A DNA stretch of 64,000 nt from Flagellimonas oceanensis (GCF_003992595.1 NZ_RZNA01000003.1:124001-188000); one strand, 5' to 3'; numbered from the stretch's first letter, positions 8,352-17,106 are shown. Numbers and translations: made by a program. Notes: generated from the sequence alone by a model not told the origin.

Positions 8352-8792
8352 TTAATTTGTCGGTGTTTCCGTTACCAACGGAACCGTGTATTCCAAGTAA
8401 GTGGCATTGTCATCGGCATCGTTCCCTGCGTAAAACCTAAAAGTATAATCATCCTTGTAGATTACTTTAAACCTTAGGTTGGCCACAACCTCCTCTACCG
8501 CTTCGGTACATGCTCGGTCTTCATCCGTTAGAACCGAACCTATTACCACAACATCTCGTCCCGTCTCCGCCGTGTCCGTTACATCAAACCCTTCAAAAAA
8601 GGTACAGTTGTTAGGGCGTAGGTAGGTTACCTCAATATCGTAGGTTTCCCCGTATTCAAAAGATTCAGGCATATCGACCTCGACCGTGGTCAGGGCGGTA
8701 AAGTAAAAATTTGGGGAATCATCGTCCACCTCACAAGAAGTGAACCATGAGCATGCCACAATCAAAATAAAGGGCATTAGCACTTTTTTCAT
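8352..8792 (-). CDS. small secreted lipoprotein linked to the ECF sigma factor
   Basis: 146 residues from the ATG at 8792, preferred over a GTG extension to 8828 because MKKVLMPFILIVACSW is a normal signal peptide and the extension would overlap the promoter. The lipobox is WFTSC, followed by acidic EVDDDSP, which in Bacteroidota can favour export to the cell surface. The mature part has two further Cys (NCTFFEGF and EDRACTEA) that could form a disulfide, and strands typical of a beta-sandwich. No family is recognised. Being first in the sigma/anti-sigma unit, it may be a signal input or target of that system; this is inference. Confidence 0.8.
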   Translation of the reverse strand: MKKVLMPFILIVACSWFTSCEVDDDSPNFYFTALTTVEVDMPESFEYGETYDIEVTYLRPNNCTFFEGFDVTDTAETGRDVVVIGSVLTDEDRACTEAVEEVVANLRFKVIYKDDYTFRFYAGNDADDNATYLEYTVPLVTETPTN

Positions 8793-8810
8793 AATAATCC
8801 TTTTATTCCC

Positions 8811-8839
8811 TAGATGTGCAGTATACACAAGGGTTGCGT
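8811..8839 (-). promoter_or_regulatory. ECF-type promoter of the lipoprotein/sigma/anti-sigma unit
   Basis: On the minus strand, ACGCAACC (8839-8832) and CATCTA (8816-8811) are separated by 15 nt. The AAC core is typical of ECF -35 elements. The second element ends 18 nt before the lipoprotein ATG. The same pair with the same spacing recurs at 9954-9982 on the other strand. Autoregulation by the sigma factor encoded at 7793-8323 is inferred. Confidence 0.55.
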
Positions 8840-8888
8840 AGAATCATCACAACTAAAAGTTAATCTCCCGAAAAAATCGATAAAAGGG

Positions 8889-9896
8889 TTATTCGCTTAC
8901 CGCGGCGATGGCTTCTTTGATCTTGCCCTCCAATTCTTCGGCAAGTTCAGGGTTATCCATCAACAATGATTTTACGGCATCCCGTCCTTGGCCTAATTTA
9001 GTGTCGCCATAACTGAACCATGACCCACTTTTCTTGACGATTTCGTAGGCAACGCCCAAATCAAGGATTTCCCCGATTTTTGAGATTCCCTCACCGTACA
9101 TGATATCGAACTCTGCGGTTTTAAACGGAGGCGCAACCTTGTTTTTTACCACCTTTACCCGTGTCTTGTTCCCTTGTACATCGCCATGGGTATCTTTGAT
9201 CTGCGTCGATCTTCTGATATCCAATCGAACGGATGCGTAGAACTTTAGGGCATTACCCCCAGTAGTGGTTTCCGGGTTACCGAACATAACCCCGATTTTC
9301 TCCCTCAATTGGTTAATGAAGATTACGGTACACTTTGTTTTGCTTATCGTGGAAGTCAATTTTCTTAAGGCTTGAGACATCAATCTGGCATGCAGTCCCA
9401 TTTTGGAATCCCCCATTTCCCCCTCGATTTCACTTTTGGGTGTCAAGGCTGCAACGGAATCCACAATTACGATATCGATTGCTCCGGAGCGAATCAGGTT
9501 GTCGGCAATTTCCAGGGCCTGCTCCCCGTGATCGGGCTGAGAAATGATCAAATTGTCGATATCCACGCCCAGTTTTTTGGCATAGAAACGGTCAAAGGCA
9601 TGTTCCGCATCGATAAAAGCGGCAATACCGCCGGCTTTTTGAGCTTCGGCAATGGCGTGCAGGGTCAATGTGGTTTTACCGGAAGATTCAGGACCGTAAA
9701 TTTCTACCACCCTTCCCTTGGGATAGCCTCCTACGCCCAAAGCAATATCCAATCCCAATGAGCCGGAAGGAATAATCTCTACATCTTCAACAACACTGTC
9801 GCCCATCTTCATGACGGCCCCTTTTCCATAGGTTTTGTCCAACTTGTCCAACGTAAGTTTAAGGGCCTTTAATTTTGCTTCTTTCTCTTTGCTCAT
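8889..9896 (-). CDS. recA: recombinase RecA
   Basis: A 335-residue RecA that forms ATP-dependent filaments on single-stranded DNA, exchanges strands and triggers LexA-type cleavage. Walker A is [10 protein letters not shown] near residue 70. Walker B is [12 protein letters not shown], the L2 region includes [17 protein letters not shown], and an acidic C-terminal tail ends AIAAVSE. The N-terminus [19 protein letters not shown] is the usual Bacteroidota form. The length is normal and the gene intact. It lies 96 nt upstream of the lipoprotein gene and has its own control. No clear LexA operator was seen upstream. Confidence 0.98.
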   Translation of the reverse strand: MSKEKEAKLKALKLTLDKLDKTYGKGAVMKMGDSVVEDVEIIPSGSLGLDIALGVGGYPKGRVVEIYGPESSGKTTLTLHAIAEAQKAGGIAAFIDAEHAFDRFYAKKLGVDIDNLIISQPDHGEQALEIADNLIRSGAIDIVIVDSVAALTPKSEIEGEMGDSKMGLHARLMSQALRKLTSTISKTKCTVIFINQLREKIGVMFGNPETTTGGNALKFYASVRLDIRRSTQIKDTHGDVQGNKTRVKVVKNKVAPPFKTAEFDIMYGEGISKIGEILDLGVAYEIVKKSGSWFSYGDTKLGQGRDAVKSLLMDNPELAEELEGKIKEAIAAVSE

Positions 9897-9953
9897 GGTA
9901 AAAAATTGTTAGGAAGGCTAAAATACCATTTCTTTCCACATGAAAAAAAGGGC

Positions 9954-9982
9954 ACGCAACCTTTTTAATAACAATACATCTT
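9954..9982 (+). promoter_or_regulatory. second ECF-type promoter, upstream of a candidate small transcript
   Basis: ACGCAACC (9954-9961), 15 nt, then CATCTT (9977-9982). It matches the promoter at 8811-8839 in 13 of 14 element positions and in spacing. It lies about 60 nt upstream of and divergent from recA and points to a short transcript ending at a hairpin near 10096, or by read-through to trhO. Confidence 0.5.
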
Positions 9983-9987
9983 AGTTG

Positions 9988-10096
9988 TACTAACTCATCT
10001 ATATAGAGCTGTTTAAAGCTCGGAATTGCTACGAGGGAGAAAATAATAGCTATGAAAAAGAATAGTGGATCAAGGGGCCATTAACAGGCCCTTTTG
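9988..10096 (+). ncRNA. candidate sigma-dependent small RNA (about 110 nt)
   Basis: Bounded by the ECF-type promoter (9954-9982) and a terminator-like hairpin (10072-10096). The interval can fold a small stem, GAGCT-gtttaa-AGCTC, and is purine-rich in its middle. It contains one tiny ORF (10052-10084, MKKNSGSRGH) whose stop lies inside the terminator loop, so a leader-peptide reading is also possible. The exact 5' end is an estimate. No known RNA family was recognised. It could be a small RNA or a 5' leader attenuating trhO. Confidence 0.35.
10071..10096 (+). terminator. terminator-like hairpin before trhO
   Basis: AAGGGGCC (10072-10079) pairs with GGCCCTTT (10087-10094) around a 7-nt loop, with one G-T pair. 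The T-rich 3' side TTTTGATTT is only partly outside the stem. No protein gene on this strand ends upstream of it, so it must serve a short transcript. Confidence 0.5.
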
Positions 10097-10125
10097 ATTT
10101 ACTCTGCCTTTAATTTCTATCTTTG
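10094..10125 (+). promoter_or_regulatory. housekeeping promoter of trhO
   Basis: TTG at 10094-10096, 21 nt, then TATCTTTG at 10118-10125, a full match to the Bacteroidota -33/-7 promoter. It lies 44 nt upstream of the trhO ATG, so trhO does not depend on the ECF-type promoter further upstream. Confidence 0.7.
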
Positions 10126-10169
10126 CACCACATTTTTAAGAACCATTCTTTAACTTAATCGGGTATAGC

Positions 10170-11201
10170 ATGCAACTGTACAACACATTGAGTGCAAAAG
10201 AAAGGGAAGCACTTATCGAGGAGGCCGGTAAAGATCGGCTTACCATCTCTTTCTATAAATATACACATATAGGTAATCCTCAAATTTTGAGGAACCATCT
10301 CTTCTTGACTTGGGATGGCATGGAGGTCCTAGGCCGTATTTACGTCGCCCACGAAGGCATTAACGCTCAACTTTCGGTTCCTGCGGACAACTTCAAGGTT
10401 TTTAAGGAGCATTTGGATAGCATTTCTTTTTTGGAGAATGTGCGATTGAACATTGCCATTGAGCAGGACAATAAATCATTTTTAAAACTCAAAGTGAAGG
10501 TCCGCAACAAAATTGTGGCCGATGGCCTGAATGATGCCACCTTTGATGTGACCAACAAAGGAATCCACGTAGGGGCAGAACAGTTTAATGAGCTTATTGA
10601 AGACGAGAACACCGTTTTAGTGGATATGCGAAACCACTACGAAAGTGAAATAGGCCATTTTAAAAATGCCGTAACTCCGGATGTTGATACGTTTCGTGAC
10701 TCTCTCGATATTATTGAACAAGATTTGGCGGAGCATAAAGAAGATAAAAAGTTGGTCATGTACTGTACGGGAGGCATTCGTTGCGAAAAGGCCAGTGCAT
10801 ACTATAAACACAAAGGCTTTAAAAATGTATATCAGTTGGAAGGTGGCATTATTGAATACACCCGACAAGTGAGGGAAAAGCAATTGGAAAATAAATTCCT
10901 AGGCAAAAACTTTGTTTTTGACCATAGAAGGGGCGAACGCATTTCAGAGGAGGTGATAGCTCACTGCCATCAATGTGGCAAACCTTGCGACACCCATGTA
11001 AATTGTGCCAATGAAGCCTGCCATTTATTGTTTATTCAATGCGAGGAGTGCGCCGAAAAAATGAACAATTGCTGCTCTGTGGATTGTATGGAAATACATG
11101 CATTGCCCTACGAAGAACAAAAACGTTTGCGTAAAGGTAAAGGAGCCAGCAACAAAATATTCAAAAAAGGACGTTCCCCCGTGTTGAAATACAAGAAGTA
11201 G
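10170..11201 (+). CDS. trhO: tRNA uridine(34) hydroxylase, rhodanese-type
   Basis: A 343-residue YceA/TrhO protein that hydroxylates wobble uridine-34 of tRNA using oxygen, a step towards 5-carboxymethoxy- or methoxyuridine. An N-terminal acylphosphatase-like domain (about 20-110, YVAHEGINAQLS) precedes the rhodanese domain (about 135-230) with the active-site loop CTGGIRCEKA. A C-terminal Cys-rich segment (CHQCGKPC, CANEAC, CEECAEK, CCSVDC) is usual in the long form and may bind metal. The length is typical of Bacteroidota. Its own housekeeping promoter lies at 10094-10125. Confidence 0.93.
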   Translation: MQLYNTLSAKEREALIEEAGKDRLTISFYKYTHIGNPQILRNHLFLTWDGMEVLGRIYVAHEGINAQLSVPADNFKVFKEHLDSISFLENVRLNIAIEQDNKSFLKLKVKVRNKIVADGLNDATFDVTNKGIHVGAEQFNELIEDENTVLVDMRNHYESEIGHFKNAVTPDVDTFRDSLDIIEQDLAEHKEDKKLVMYCTGGIRCEKASAYYKHKGFKNVYQLEGGIIEYTRQVREKQLENKFLGKNFVFDHRRGERISEEVIAHCHQCGKPCDTHVNCANEACHLLFIQCEECAEKMNNCCSVDCMEIHALPYEEQKRLRKGKGASNKIFKKGRSPVLKYKK

Positions 11202-11294
11202 CATTTCACTACTGCAACAAATTGTACTATATTTACAACTAGTAATTTTTATGAACCCTATTGAGGTTGTTCAAACGGATAGGAAGAAATTTCA

Positions 11295-11320
11295 TGTCAT
11301 ATCGAGCGCAGTCGAGATGT
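11295..11320 (+). repeat. short dispersed REP-like repeat (copy 2)
   Basis: TGTCATATCGAGCGCAGTCG followed by AGATGT. TCGAGCGCAGTCGA is an imperfect palindrome. It is nearly identical to the copy at 25642 and related to 2831 and 46796. It lies in the gap between trhO and the ricT-like gene. Confidence 0.7.
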
Positions 11321-11404
11321 GTTCTAAATTTCTCAGTGCTTGATTAGATGTGACTGTAATCCGACTAACAACGTTTTATTGACACCTCAATCAAGATATT
11401 AAAT

Positions 11405-12565
11405 ATGGCGTGTAGCAGTTGTTCAACCGGCAAGGATGGACAACCGCGTGGTTGCAAGAACAATGGTACTTGCGGCACTGATGGTTGTAATAAGCTGACA
11501 GTCTTTGATTGGCTTTCCAATATGTCGTTGCCCAACGATCAAAAACCCTTTGATTGTGTTGAGGTACGTTTCAAAAACAGTAGAAAGGAATTTTTCAGGA
11601 ATACGGAGAACCTCACATTGTCCATAGGCGATGTCGTGGCCACCCAGGCCAAATCCGGTCATGATGTTGGTGTGGTTACCCTAACGGGTGAATTGGTAAG
11701 GATTCAGATGAAGCACAAAAAAGTGTCCCCTGATGACAAGACCATACCCAAGATCTACAGAAAAGCCACCCAAAGGGACATCGATATTTGGCAAAAATGT
11801 AGGGATAGGGAAGAGGAGATAAAAAAACGTTCCAGGGAAATCGCCATCTCGTTAAGACTTGAAATGAAGTTGAGTGATGTGGAATTCCAAGGGGATGGAT
11901 CCAAGGCCACATTTTACTACACTGCAGATGAGCGGGTTGACTTCAGGCAGCTCATCAAGGACATGGCCAAGGCATTTGGTATCCGTATTGAAATGCGACA
12001 AATCGGCTACCGACAAGAAGCCCAGCGATTGGGAGGAATAGGCTCTTGTGGTCGTGAACTCTGCTGTTCCACTTGGTTGACGGATTTCAGGTCCGTGAGT
12101 ACAGCATCTGCCCGTTACCAACAATTGGCGTTGAACCCACAGAAACTTGCGGGGCAATGCGGAAAGCTCAAATGCTGCCTCAACTACGAATTGGACATGT
12201 ACTTGGAGGCTTTGAAAAACTTTCCACCGTCCGATTGCAAGCTTAAGACGCAAAAAGGAATCGCATTCTGCCAAAAAGCGGATATTTTCAAGGAAACACT
12301 GTGGTTCTCCTACAAAGATGAACCAGCTAACTGGCATACGCTTTCCAAAGATCAGGTGTTGGAAATTTTGGAACTCAACAAGAAGAACCAAAAAGTGGCA
12401 AGTCTCGAGGAATATGCGGCCGATAATATAACAGAAGATAAAACGACTTTTGAAAATGTAGTGGGCCAAGATAGCCTTACCCGTTTCGATAGGCCCAAAA
12501 AGAAAAAACGCAGAAAGAAAAAACGCAGAAAACCAAAATCTAAAGCATCTTCCAATGCGAAATAA
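11405..12565 (+). CDS. ricT: PSP1 domain protein, RicT/YaaT-like
   Basis: 386 residues. The N-terminus is Cys-rich (CSSCSTGKDG, CKNNGTCGTDGC), the PSP1 core spans about 40-290, and a Lys/Arg-rich tail ends the protein (about 365-386). Conserved Cys pairs GSCGRELCCSTW and GQCGKLKCCLNY match RicT, which in Bacillus forms an Fe-S-binding complex affecting RNase Y mRNA maturation. In Flavobacteria the gene regularly precedes gldH, as here, where the two overlap by 11 nt. The biochemical role in Bacteroidota is unknown; RNA-related function is inferred from the family and the basic tail. Confidence 0.88.
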   Translation: MACSSCSTGKDGQPRGCKNNGTCGTDGCNKLTVFDWLSNMSLPNDQKPFDCVEVRFKNSRKEFFRNTENLTLSIGDVVATQAKSGHDVGVVTLTGELVRIQMKHKKVSPDDKTIPKIYRKATQRDIDIWQKCRDREEEIKKRSREIAISLRLEMKLSDVEFQGDGSKATFYYTADERVDFRQLIKDMAKAFGIRIEMRQIGYRQEAQRLGGIGSCGRELCCSTWLTDFRSVSTASARYQQLALNPQKLAGQCGKLKCCLNYELDMYLEALKNFPPSDCKLKTQKGIAFCQKADIFKETLWFSYKDEPANWHTLSKDQVLEILELNKKNQKVASLEEYAADNITEDKTTFENVVGQDSLTRFDRPKKKKRRKKKRRKPKSKASSNAK

Positions 12566-13046
12566 ATTTTTGTTGCCACTGATTGCAGTCCTTGCCCTAT
12601 CATCCTGCAATGAGTTGTTGGTGTATTCCGACTACCAGCCCATCAATGAGGGGAAGTGGGGGATGGACCAAGGGGTCGATTTTCAGTTCTCCGAGCTGGA
12701 TTCTACCCAGACCTACAACCTGTTCATCAATATAAGAAATGACGATACGTTTGCCTTCAGTAATTTATTCCTGATTACCGAGATGGAATATCCAAGCGGA
12801 AATACCGTTAAGGATACGTTGGAATACAGAATGGCGGAACCCAATGGCGAATGGCTGGGAAAAGGAATGGGAAGCGTTAAGGAAAATAAACTTTGGTACA
12901 AGGAAAAGATCGATTTTCCGAATTCCGGCGTATATAAAGTGAATATCTCCCACGCCATGCGCAAAAATGGCGATGTGGAAGGCCTTCATATTCTTGAAGG
13001 AGTAACGGATGTTGGTTTGGAAATAGAAAAAGCACCCAAATTATAA
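12555..13046 (+). CDS. gldH: gliding motility lipoprotein GldH
   Basis: 163 residues with a lipoprotein signal peptide (FLLPLIAVLALSSC, lipobox LSSC) and the GldH pattern YSDYQPINEGKW. GldH is an outer-membrane-associated lipoprotein required for gliding in Flavobacterium and linked to T9SS-dependent surface adhesin movement. It overlaps the upstream ricT-like gene by 11 nt, and its stop overlaps the ATG of the downstream PBP gene by one base (TAATG), so the three are translationally coupled. The T9SS-sorted protease at 44557 is consistent with a gliding/T9SS-competent organism. Confidence 0.92.
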   Translation: MRNKFLLPLIAVLALSSCNELLVYSDYQPINEGKWGMDQGVDFQFSELDSTQTYNLFINIRNDDTFAFSNLFLITEMEYPSGNTVKDTLEYRMAEPNGEWLGKGMGSVKENKLWYKEKIDFPNSGVYKVNISHAMRKNGDVEGLHILEGVTDVGLEIEKAPKL

Positions 13047-15385
13047 TGGCAAAGAAGCGTCAAAAAAAACAGCAGCAGAATTTTTTCCCTTTCATTAAGT
13101 GGTTTTGGATTTTATTCGGAGCAGGAGTTCTTTCTGCCGTTCTCATCTTTCTTTTGGCCTCCTGGGGGGTCTTTGGAGAAATGCCCACCTTTGAACGCTT
13201 GGAAAACCCAAGCACCAATTTGGCCACGGAGATAATTTCTTCCGATGGAGAGACCTTGGGCAAATATTATTTGGATGATAACCGTACCCCAGTAGCGTAC
13301 GATGACCTACCTCAAAATTTAGTTGATGCCTTGGTGGCCACCGAAGATGTTAGGTATTATGACCATTCCGGTATCGATGCCCGTGGATTCGCAAGAGCCT
13401 TGGCCTTTTTAGGGACGAAAGGGGGGGCAAGTACCATTTCCCAACAGTTGGCAAGACAACTTTTTATTGGGGTAAGGGACAAGGAGAGTACCACCAATGC
13501 AATTCTTCAAAAAGTAAAGGAATGGGTCATTGCCGTCCGCTTGGAGCGCAACTATACCAAAGAGGAGATCATGGCGATGTATTTCAATATCTATGATTTC
13601 GGCAACAATGCCGATGGAATTAGATCTGCAGCCAGGGTATACTTCGGCAAGGAACCGATGGAGCTCAGAACGGAAGAAGCCGCCATGTTGGTGGGAATGT
13701 TCAAAAACTCTTCCCTATACAACCCTAGAGAACATCGAAACCCGGTAGGTACCAAAAACCGAAGGGATGTTGTCCTATCGCAGATGGCAAAGTATGGATA
13801 CATTTCCGATAAGGAAAAGGACTCGCTCCAAACATTGGACCTGAACTTGAATTACAGTCCTGAACAACACAATGAAGGATTGGCCACCTATTTCAGGATG
13901 TACATGCAGCGTTGGTTGAACAATTGGGCAAGTGACAATCCAAAACCCGATGGCGAGAAATACAATATTTATTTGGATGGATTGAAGGTCTATACCACCA
14001 TAGATTCAAGAATGCAAGCCAATGCGGAAGAAGCCGTACAGGAACACATGAAGAACCTTCAAGCGGAATTCTTTCATCAAAATACGCCCGATCGCAACCC
14101 GACCGCTCCATTCTTGGATGTGAGCAGAGGAGCTATCGACACCATTATGGACAGGGCCATGAGGCGATCGGCAAGATGGCGCCATCTAAAACGCGAAGGA
14201 TTGTCGGAAAAGGAAATCGAAGCAACCTTCCACGAGAAGACGGACATGACCGTTTTTGATTGGAACAGTGACTCCTATGATAAGGACACCATAATGACCC
14301 CTATGGACTCCATCAGGTATTACAAAACCTTCTTACGAACCGCCATGATGTCCATGGAGCCCCAAACAGGCCATGTAAAGGCTTGGGTGGGAGGAGTTGA
14401 TTATAAACATTTCCAGTATGACAACGTGATACAGGGCTCAAGGCAGGCAGGCTCCCTGTTCAAGCCCTTTGTGTATGCTGCGGCCATCGATCAGCTTCGC
14501 TATTCGCCTTGCTATACCTTGCCTGATAATCAATATTGTATTGAACCTGGAAAACATGGAAACATGGCTGCATGGTGCCCAAAAAACTCGGATGGAAAGT
14601 ATTCTGGGGAAGATATGACCCTGAAAAATGCCTTGGCCAATTCTGTAAACACCATTACAGCGCAGCTTATAGATAGGGTAGGTCCCGGTTCGGTGGCTTC
14701 AATTGCCAAGAATATGGGCATTACCAAGGAAATTCCGGAAGTGCCATCCATTGCATTGGGGACACCTGATGTAAGCGTATATGAAATGGTGGGCGCCTTC
14801 GGGACATTTGCCAACCAAGGGGTCTATGTAAAACCTGTGATGGTTACCCGTGTGGAGGATAAGAACGGAACCGTTCTTTATGAATATACACCAGAGACAA
14901 AGGATGTGCTCAGTAAAGATGTGGCCTATGCCATGGTCAATCTTTTGGAAGGAGTGACACAATATGGTTCTGGTGGGCGATTAAGACACACCTATGGAGT
15001 TAACAATACGGTGTATAAAGAAATCATTACAGGATATCCTTACGAACTCAACAACCCGATAGCAGGGAAAACAGGAACCACCCAGAACCAAAGTGATGGC
15101 TGGTTCATGGGCATGGTGCCCAACTTAGTGACCGGTGTCTGGGTCGGGGGAGAGGATAGGTCCATCCACTTTAACCGCTTGGCCTACGGCCAGGGAGCAG
15201 CTATGGCATTGCCTATTTGGGCGGTTTACATGAAGAAGAACTATGCCAATGAGGAACTAGGTGTTTCCCAAGATGCTTTTGAAGAACCAGAGGAACTTTC
15301 CATCAATGTGGATTGTTCCCTGCAACAAGACCAAGAAGAGGAGCAAATCGATACAGAAGACGATTTGGACGACTTGGATTTCTAG
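13046..15385 (+). CDS. mrcA: penicillin-binding protein 1A, bifunctional transglycosylase/transpeptidase
   Basis: A 779-residue class A PBP that polymerises and cross-links peptidoglycan in the periplasm. A basic cytoplasmic start is followed by a membrane anchor at about 14-38. The GT51 domain holds the catalytic ATEDVRYYDHSGID and GGASTISQQLARQLF. The transpeptidase has the SxxK Ser in GSLFKPFVYAAA, the SxN motif in NALANSVNTIT and KTG in GKTGTTQNQSDGW. The tail is strongly acidic (EEEQIDTEDDLDD). It is the last gene of the ricT-gldH-pbp unit, ended by a strong terminator. Confidence 0.96.
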   Translation: MAKKRQKKQQQNFFPFIKWFWILFGAGVLSAVLIFLLASWGVFGEMPTFERLENPSTNLATEIISSDGETLGKYYLDDNRTPVAYDDLPQNLVDALVATEDVRYYDHSGIDARGFARALAFLGTKGGASTISQQLARQLFIGVRDKESTTNAILQKVKEWVIAVRLERNYTKEEIMAMYFNIYDFGNNADGIRSAARVYFGKEPMELRTEEAAMLVGMFKNSSLYNPREHRNPVGTKNRRDVVLSQMAKYGYISDKEKDSLQTLDLNLNYSPEQHNEGLATYFRMYMQRWLNNWASDNPKPDGEKYNIYLDGLKVYTTIDSRMQANAEEAVQEHMKNLQAEFFHQNTPDRNPTAPFLDVSRGAIDTIMDRAMRRSARWRHLKREGLSEKEIEATFHEKTDMTVFDWNSDSYDKDTIMTPMDSIRYYKTFLRTAMMSMEPQTGHVKAWVGGVDYKHFQYDNVIQGSRQAGSLFKPFVYAAAIDQLRYSPCYTLPDNQYCIEPGKHGNMAAWCPKNSDGKYSGEDMTLKNALANSVNTITAQLIDRVGPGSVASIAKNMGITKEIPEVPSIALGTPDVSVYEMVGAFGTFANQGVYVKPVMVTRVEDKNGTVLYEYTPETKDVLSKDVAYAMVNLLEGVTQYGSGGRLRHTYGVNNTVYKEIITGYPYELNNPIAGKTGTTQNQSDGWFMGMVPNLVTGVWVGGEDRSIHFNRLAYGQGAAMALPIWAVYMKKNYANEELGVSQDAFEEPEELSINVDCSLQQDQEEEQIDTEDDLDDLDF

Positions 15386-15410
15386 CAGGAATCCATTTTG
15401 ATAAAATAAA

Positions 15411-15446
15411 GCCCCAAGCATATTTTGATTTGCTTGGGGCTTTTTT
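15411..15446 (+). terminator. Rho-independent terminator after PBP1A
   Basis: A perfect 10-bp stem GCCCCAAGCA / TGCTTGGGGC with a 10-nt loop, followed by six T. It closes the ricT-gldH-PBP1A transcript before scoA. Confidence 0.95.
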
Positions 15447-15485
15447 ATTTAAATCGTAATTTCAGGGAAAATAAATAAGGATTCT

Positions 15486-16187
15486 ATGATCAATAAAACA
15501 GTTGCCAATGTTACTGAGGCGCTCAAGGGTACTGAAGATGGCATGACCTTCATGCTGGGTGGATTTGGCCTATGTGGAATACCGGAGAACGCCATCGCCG
15601 AATTGGTGCGATTGGGCATTAAGGACATTACCTGTATATCCAACAATGCCGGGGTCGATGATTTTGGTTTGGGACTGCTCTTGCAGAAGCATCAAATCAA
15701 GAAAATGATTTCCTCCTACGTGGGCGAGAACGATGAATTTGAGCGTCAAATGCTGAGCGGGGAACTTGAAGTGGAATTGACGCCCCAAGGCACGCTCGCA
15801 GAGAAATGTAGGGCTGCACAAGCGGGATTCCCCGCCTTTTATACACCTGCAGGATACGGTACCGAAGTGGCCGAAGGAAAAGAGACACGGGAATTCGATG
15901 GGAAGATGTATGTGTTGGAACCAGCTTTCAAGGCCGATTTTGCTTTTGTAAAGGCATGGAAGGGAGATGAAGCGGGCAACTTGATCTTCAAAGGCACAGC
16001 AAGGAACTTCAATCCGTGCATGTGTGGGGCTGCCACCATTACCGTGGCCGAAGTAGAGGAACTTCTACCAGCAGGCAGTTTGGACCCCAACGAGATACAT
16101 ATTCCCGGCATATTTGTGCAGCGTATTTTCCAAGGGGATACATTTGAGAAACGAATTGAGCAAAGAACAGTAAGAGAGAAAGCATAA
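15486..16187 (+). CDS. scoA: 3-oxoacid CoA-transferase subunit A
   Basis: A 233-residue alpha subunit of succinyl-CoA:3-ketoacid CoA-transferase, which moves CoA from succinyl-CoA to acetoacetate or a similar oxoacid. The N-terminal glycine loop [12 protein letters not shown] binds Co[15 protein letters not shown] and [15 protein letters not shown] match the family, and the length is normal. The gene ends 2 nt before scoB, so the two are translated together. Acetoacetate use in ketone or branched-chain amino acid breakdown is the likely context. Confidence 0.93.
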   Translation: MINKTVANVTEALKGTEDGMTFMLGGFGLCGIPENAIAELVRLGIKDITCISNNAGVDDFGLGLLLQKHQIKKMISSYVGENDEFERQMLSGELEVELTPQGTLAEKCRAAQAGFPAFYTPAGYGTEVAEGKETREFDGKMYVLEPAFKADFAFVKAWKGDEAGNLIFKGTARNFNPCMCGAATITVAEVEELLPAGSLDPNEIHIPGIFVQRIFQGDTFEKRIEQRTVREKA

Positions 16188-16189
16188 TT

Positions 16190-16843
16190 ATGTTAGATAA
16201 AAACGGAATAGCAAAGCGCATCGCAAAAGAGGTCAAGGACGGGTACTACGTCAACCTTGGGATCGGTATACCAACTTTGGTGGCCAACTTTGTTCGTGAT
16301 GACATTAGTGTGGAATTTCAGAGTGAGAACGGCGTATTGGGCATGGGACCTTTCCCGTTTGAGGGAGAAGAGGATGCCGATATCATCAATGCAGGTAAGC
16401 AAACCATTACCACTTTGCCAGGAGCCTCATTTTTTGACTCTGCCTTGAGTTTCTCCATGATCAGGGGGCAACATGTGGATTTGACCATTTTAGGGGCGAT
16501 GGAAGTGGCCGAGAACGGGGATATCGCCAATTGGAAGATTCCCGGAAAGATGGTAAAAGGCATGGGAGGCGCCATGGACTTGGTGGCATCCGCTGAAAAT
16601 ATCATCGTGGCCATGATGCATACCAATAGAGCAGGGCAATCGAAATTGTTGAAGCGATGTACCTTGCCACTGACCGGAGTAGGCTGTGTGACCAAAATCG
16701 TGACCAACCTTGCCGTGCTGGAAGTTACCGAAGAAGGATTCAAATTATTGGAGAGGGCACCTGGAGTGTCGGTCGAAGGGATTCAAGAAGCAACAGAAGG
16801 TAGATTAGTAGTGGAAGGAGACGTGCCCGAAATGAATATTTGA
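16190..16843 (+). CDS. scoB: 3-oxoacid CoA-transferase subunit B
   Basis: 217-residue beta subunit. The catalytic Glu lies in the SENGVLGMGP motif near residue 46. GIPTLVAN, SFSMIRGQHVDLTILGAMEV and GGAMDLV are family motifs. It forms a heterodimer or heterotetramer with ScoA. It starts 2 nt after scoA and is followed by an AT-rich gap with its own small gene. Confidence 0.94.
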   Translation: MLDKNGIAKRIAKEVKDGYYVNLGIGIPTLVANFVRDDISVEFQSENGVLGMGPFPFEGEEDADIINAGKQTITTLPGASFFDSALSFSMIRGQHVDLTILGAMEVAENGDIANWKIPGKMVKGMGGAMDLVASAENIIVAMMHTNRAGQSKLLKRCTLPLTGVGCVTKIVTNLAVLEVTEEGFKLLERAPGVSVEGIQEATEGRLVVEGDVPEMNI

Positions 16844-16906
16844 TAAATATTCGCGCCATTTTTACAACATAAACAGGGTGTTACACAACAATAGTTTTAA
16901 ATTGCC

Positions 16907-16936
16907 ATTCATCGATTATATATTTGGTTATATCGA
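16907..16936 (+). promoter_or_regulatory. promoter with paired ATCGA half-sites for the 34-residue ORF
   Basis: TATATTTG at 16919-16926 is a full match to TAnnTTTG, 48 nt before the ATG at 16975. It is flanked by ATTCATCGA (16907-16915) and TTATATCGA (16928-16936), two similar 9-mers with 21-bp period. A related pair lies upstream of the subtilase at 44473. Regulator binding is inference. Confidence 0.45.
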
Positions 16937-16974
16937 AATTTTTACCCAAATTAACACCACAAACCAAATTAACC

Positions 16975-17079
16975 ATGGCACTTAAATCAAACACCACTAT
17001 GGACGAGAATGTTCAAGTTTACAGAAACGATTTTTTCACAGGTTTTATGCTCTTGATCAAGAAGCTTTTTATGCTATAG
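16975..17079 (+). CDS. 34-residue small protein, hypothetical
   Basis: ATG at 16975 to TAG at 17077-17079. The N-terminal half is polar (MALKSNTTMDENVQVYRND). The C-terminal half is hydrophobic with two Lys (FFTGFMLLIKKLFML), so a membrane-associated amphipathic or short transmembrane helix is likely. It has its own -7 box upstream and a strong terminator 28 nt downstream, which supports a real transcription unit. Function unknown. The alternative is a structured non-coding RNA that contains the ORF by chance. Confidence 0.5.
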   Translation: MALKSNTTMDENVQVYRNDFFTGFMLLIKKLFML

Positions 17080-17106
17080 ATCAGTGACATCCCCCTGAAA
17101 AATATG

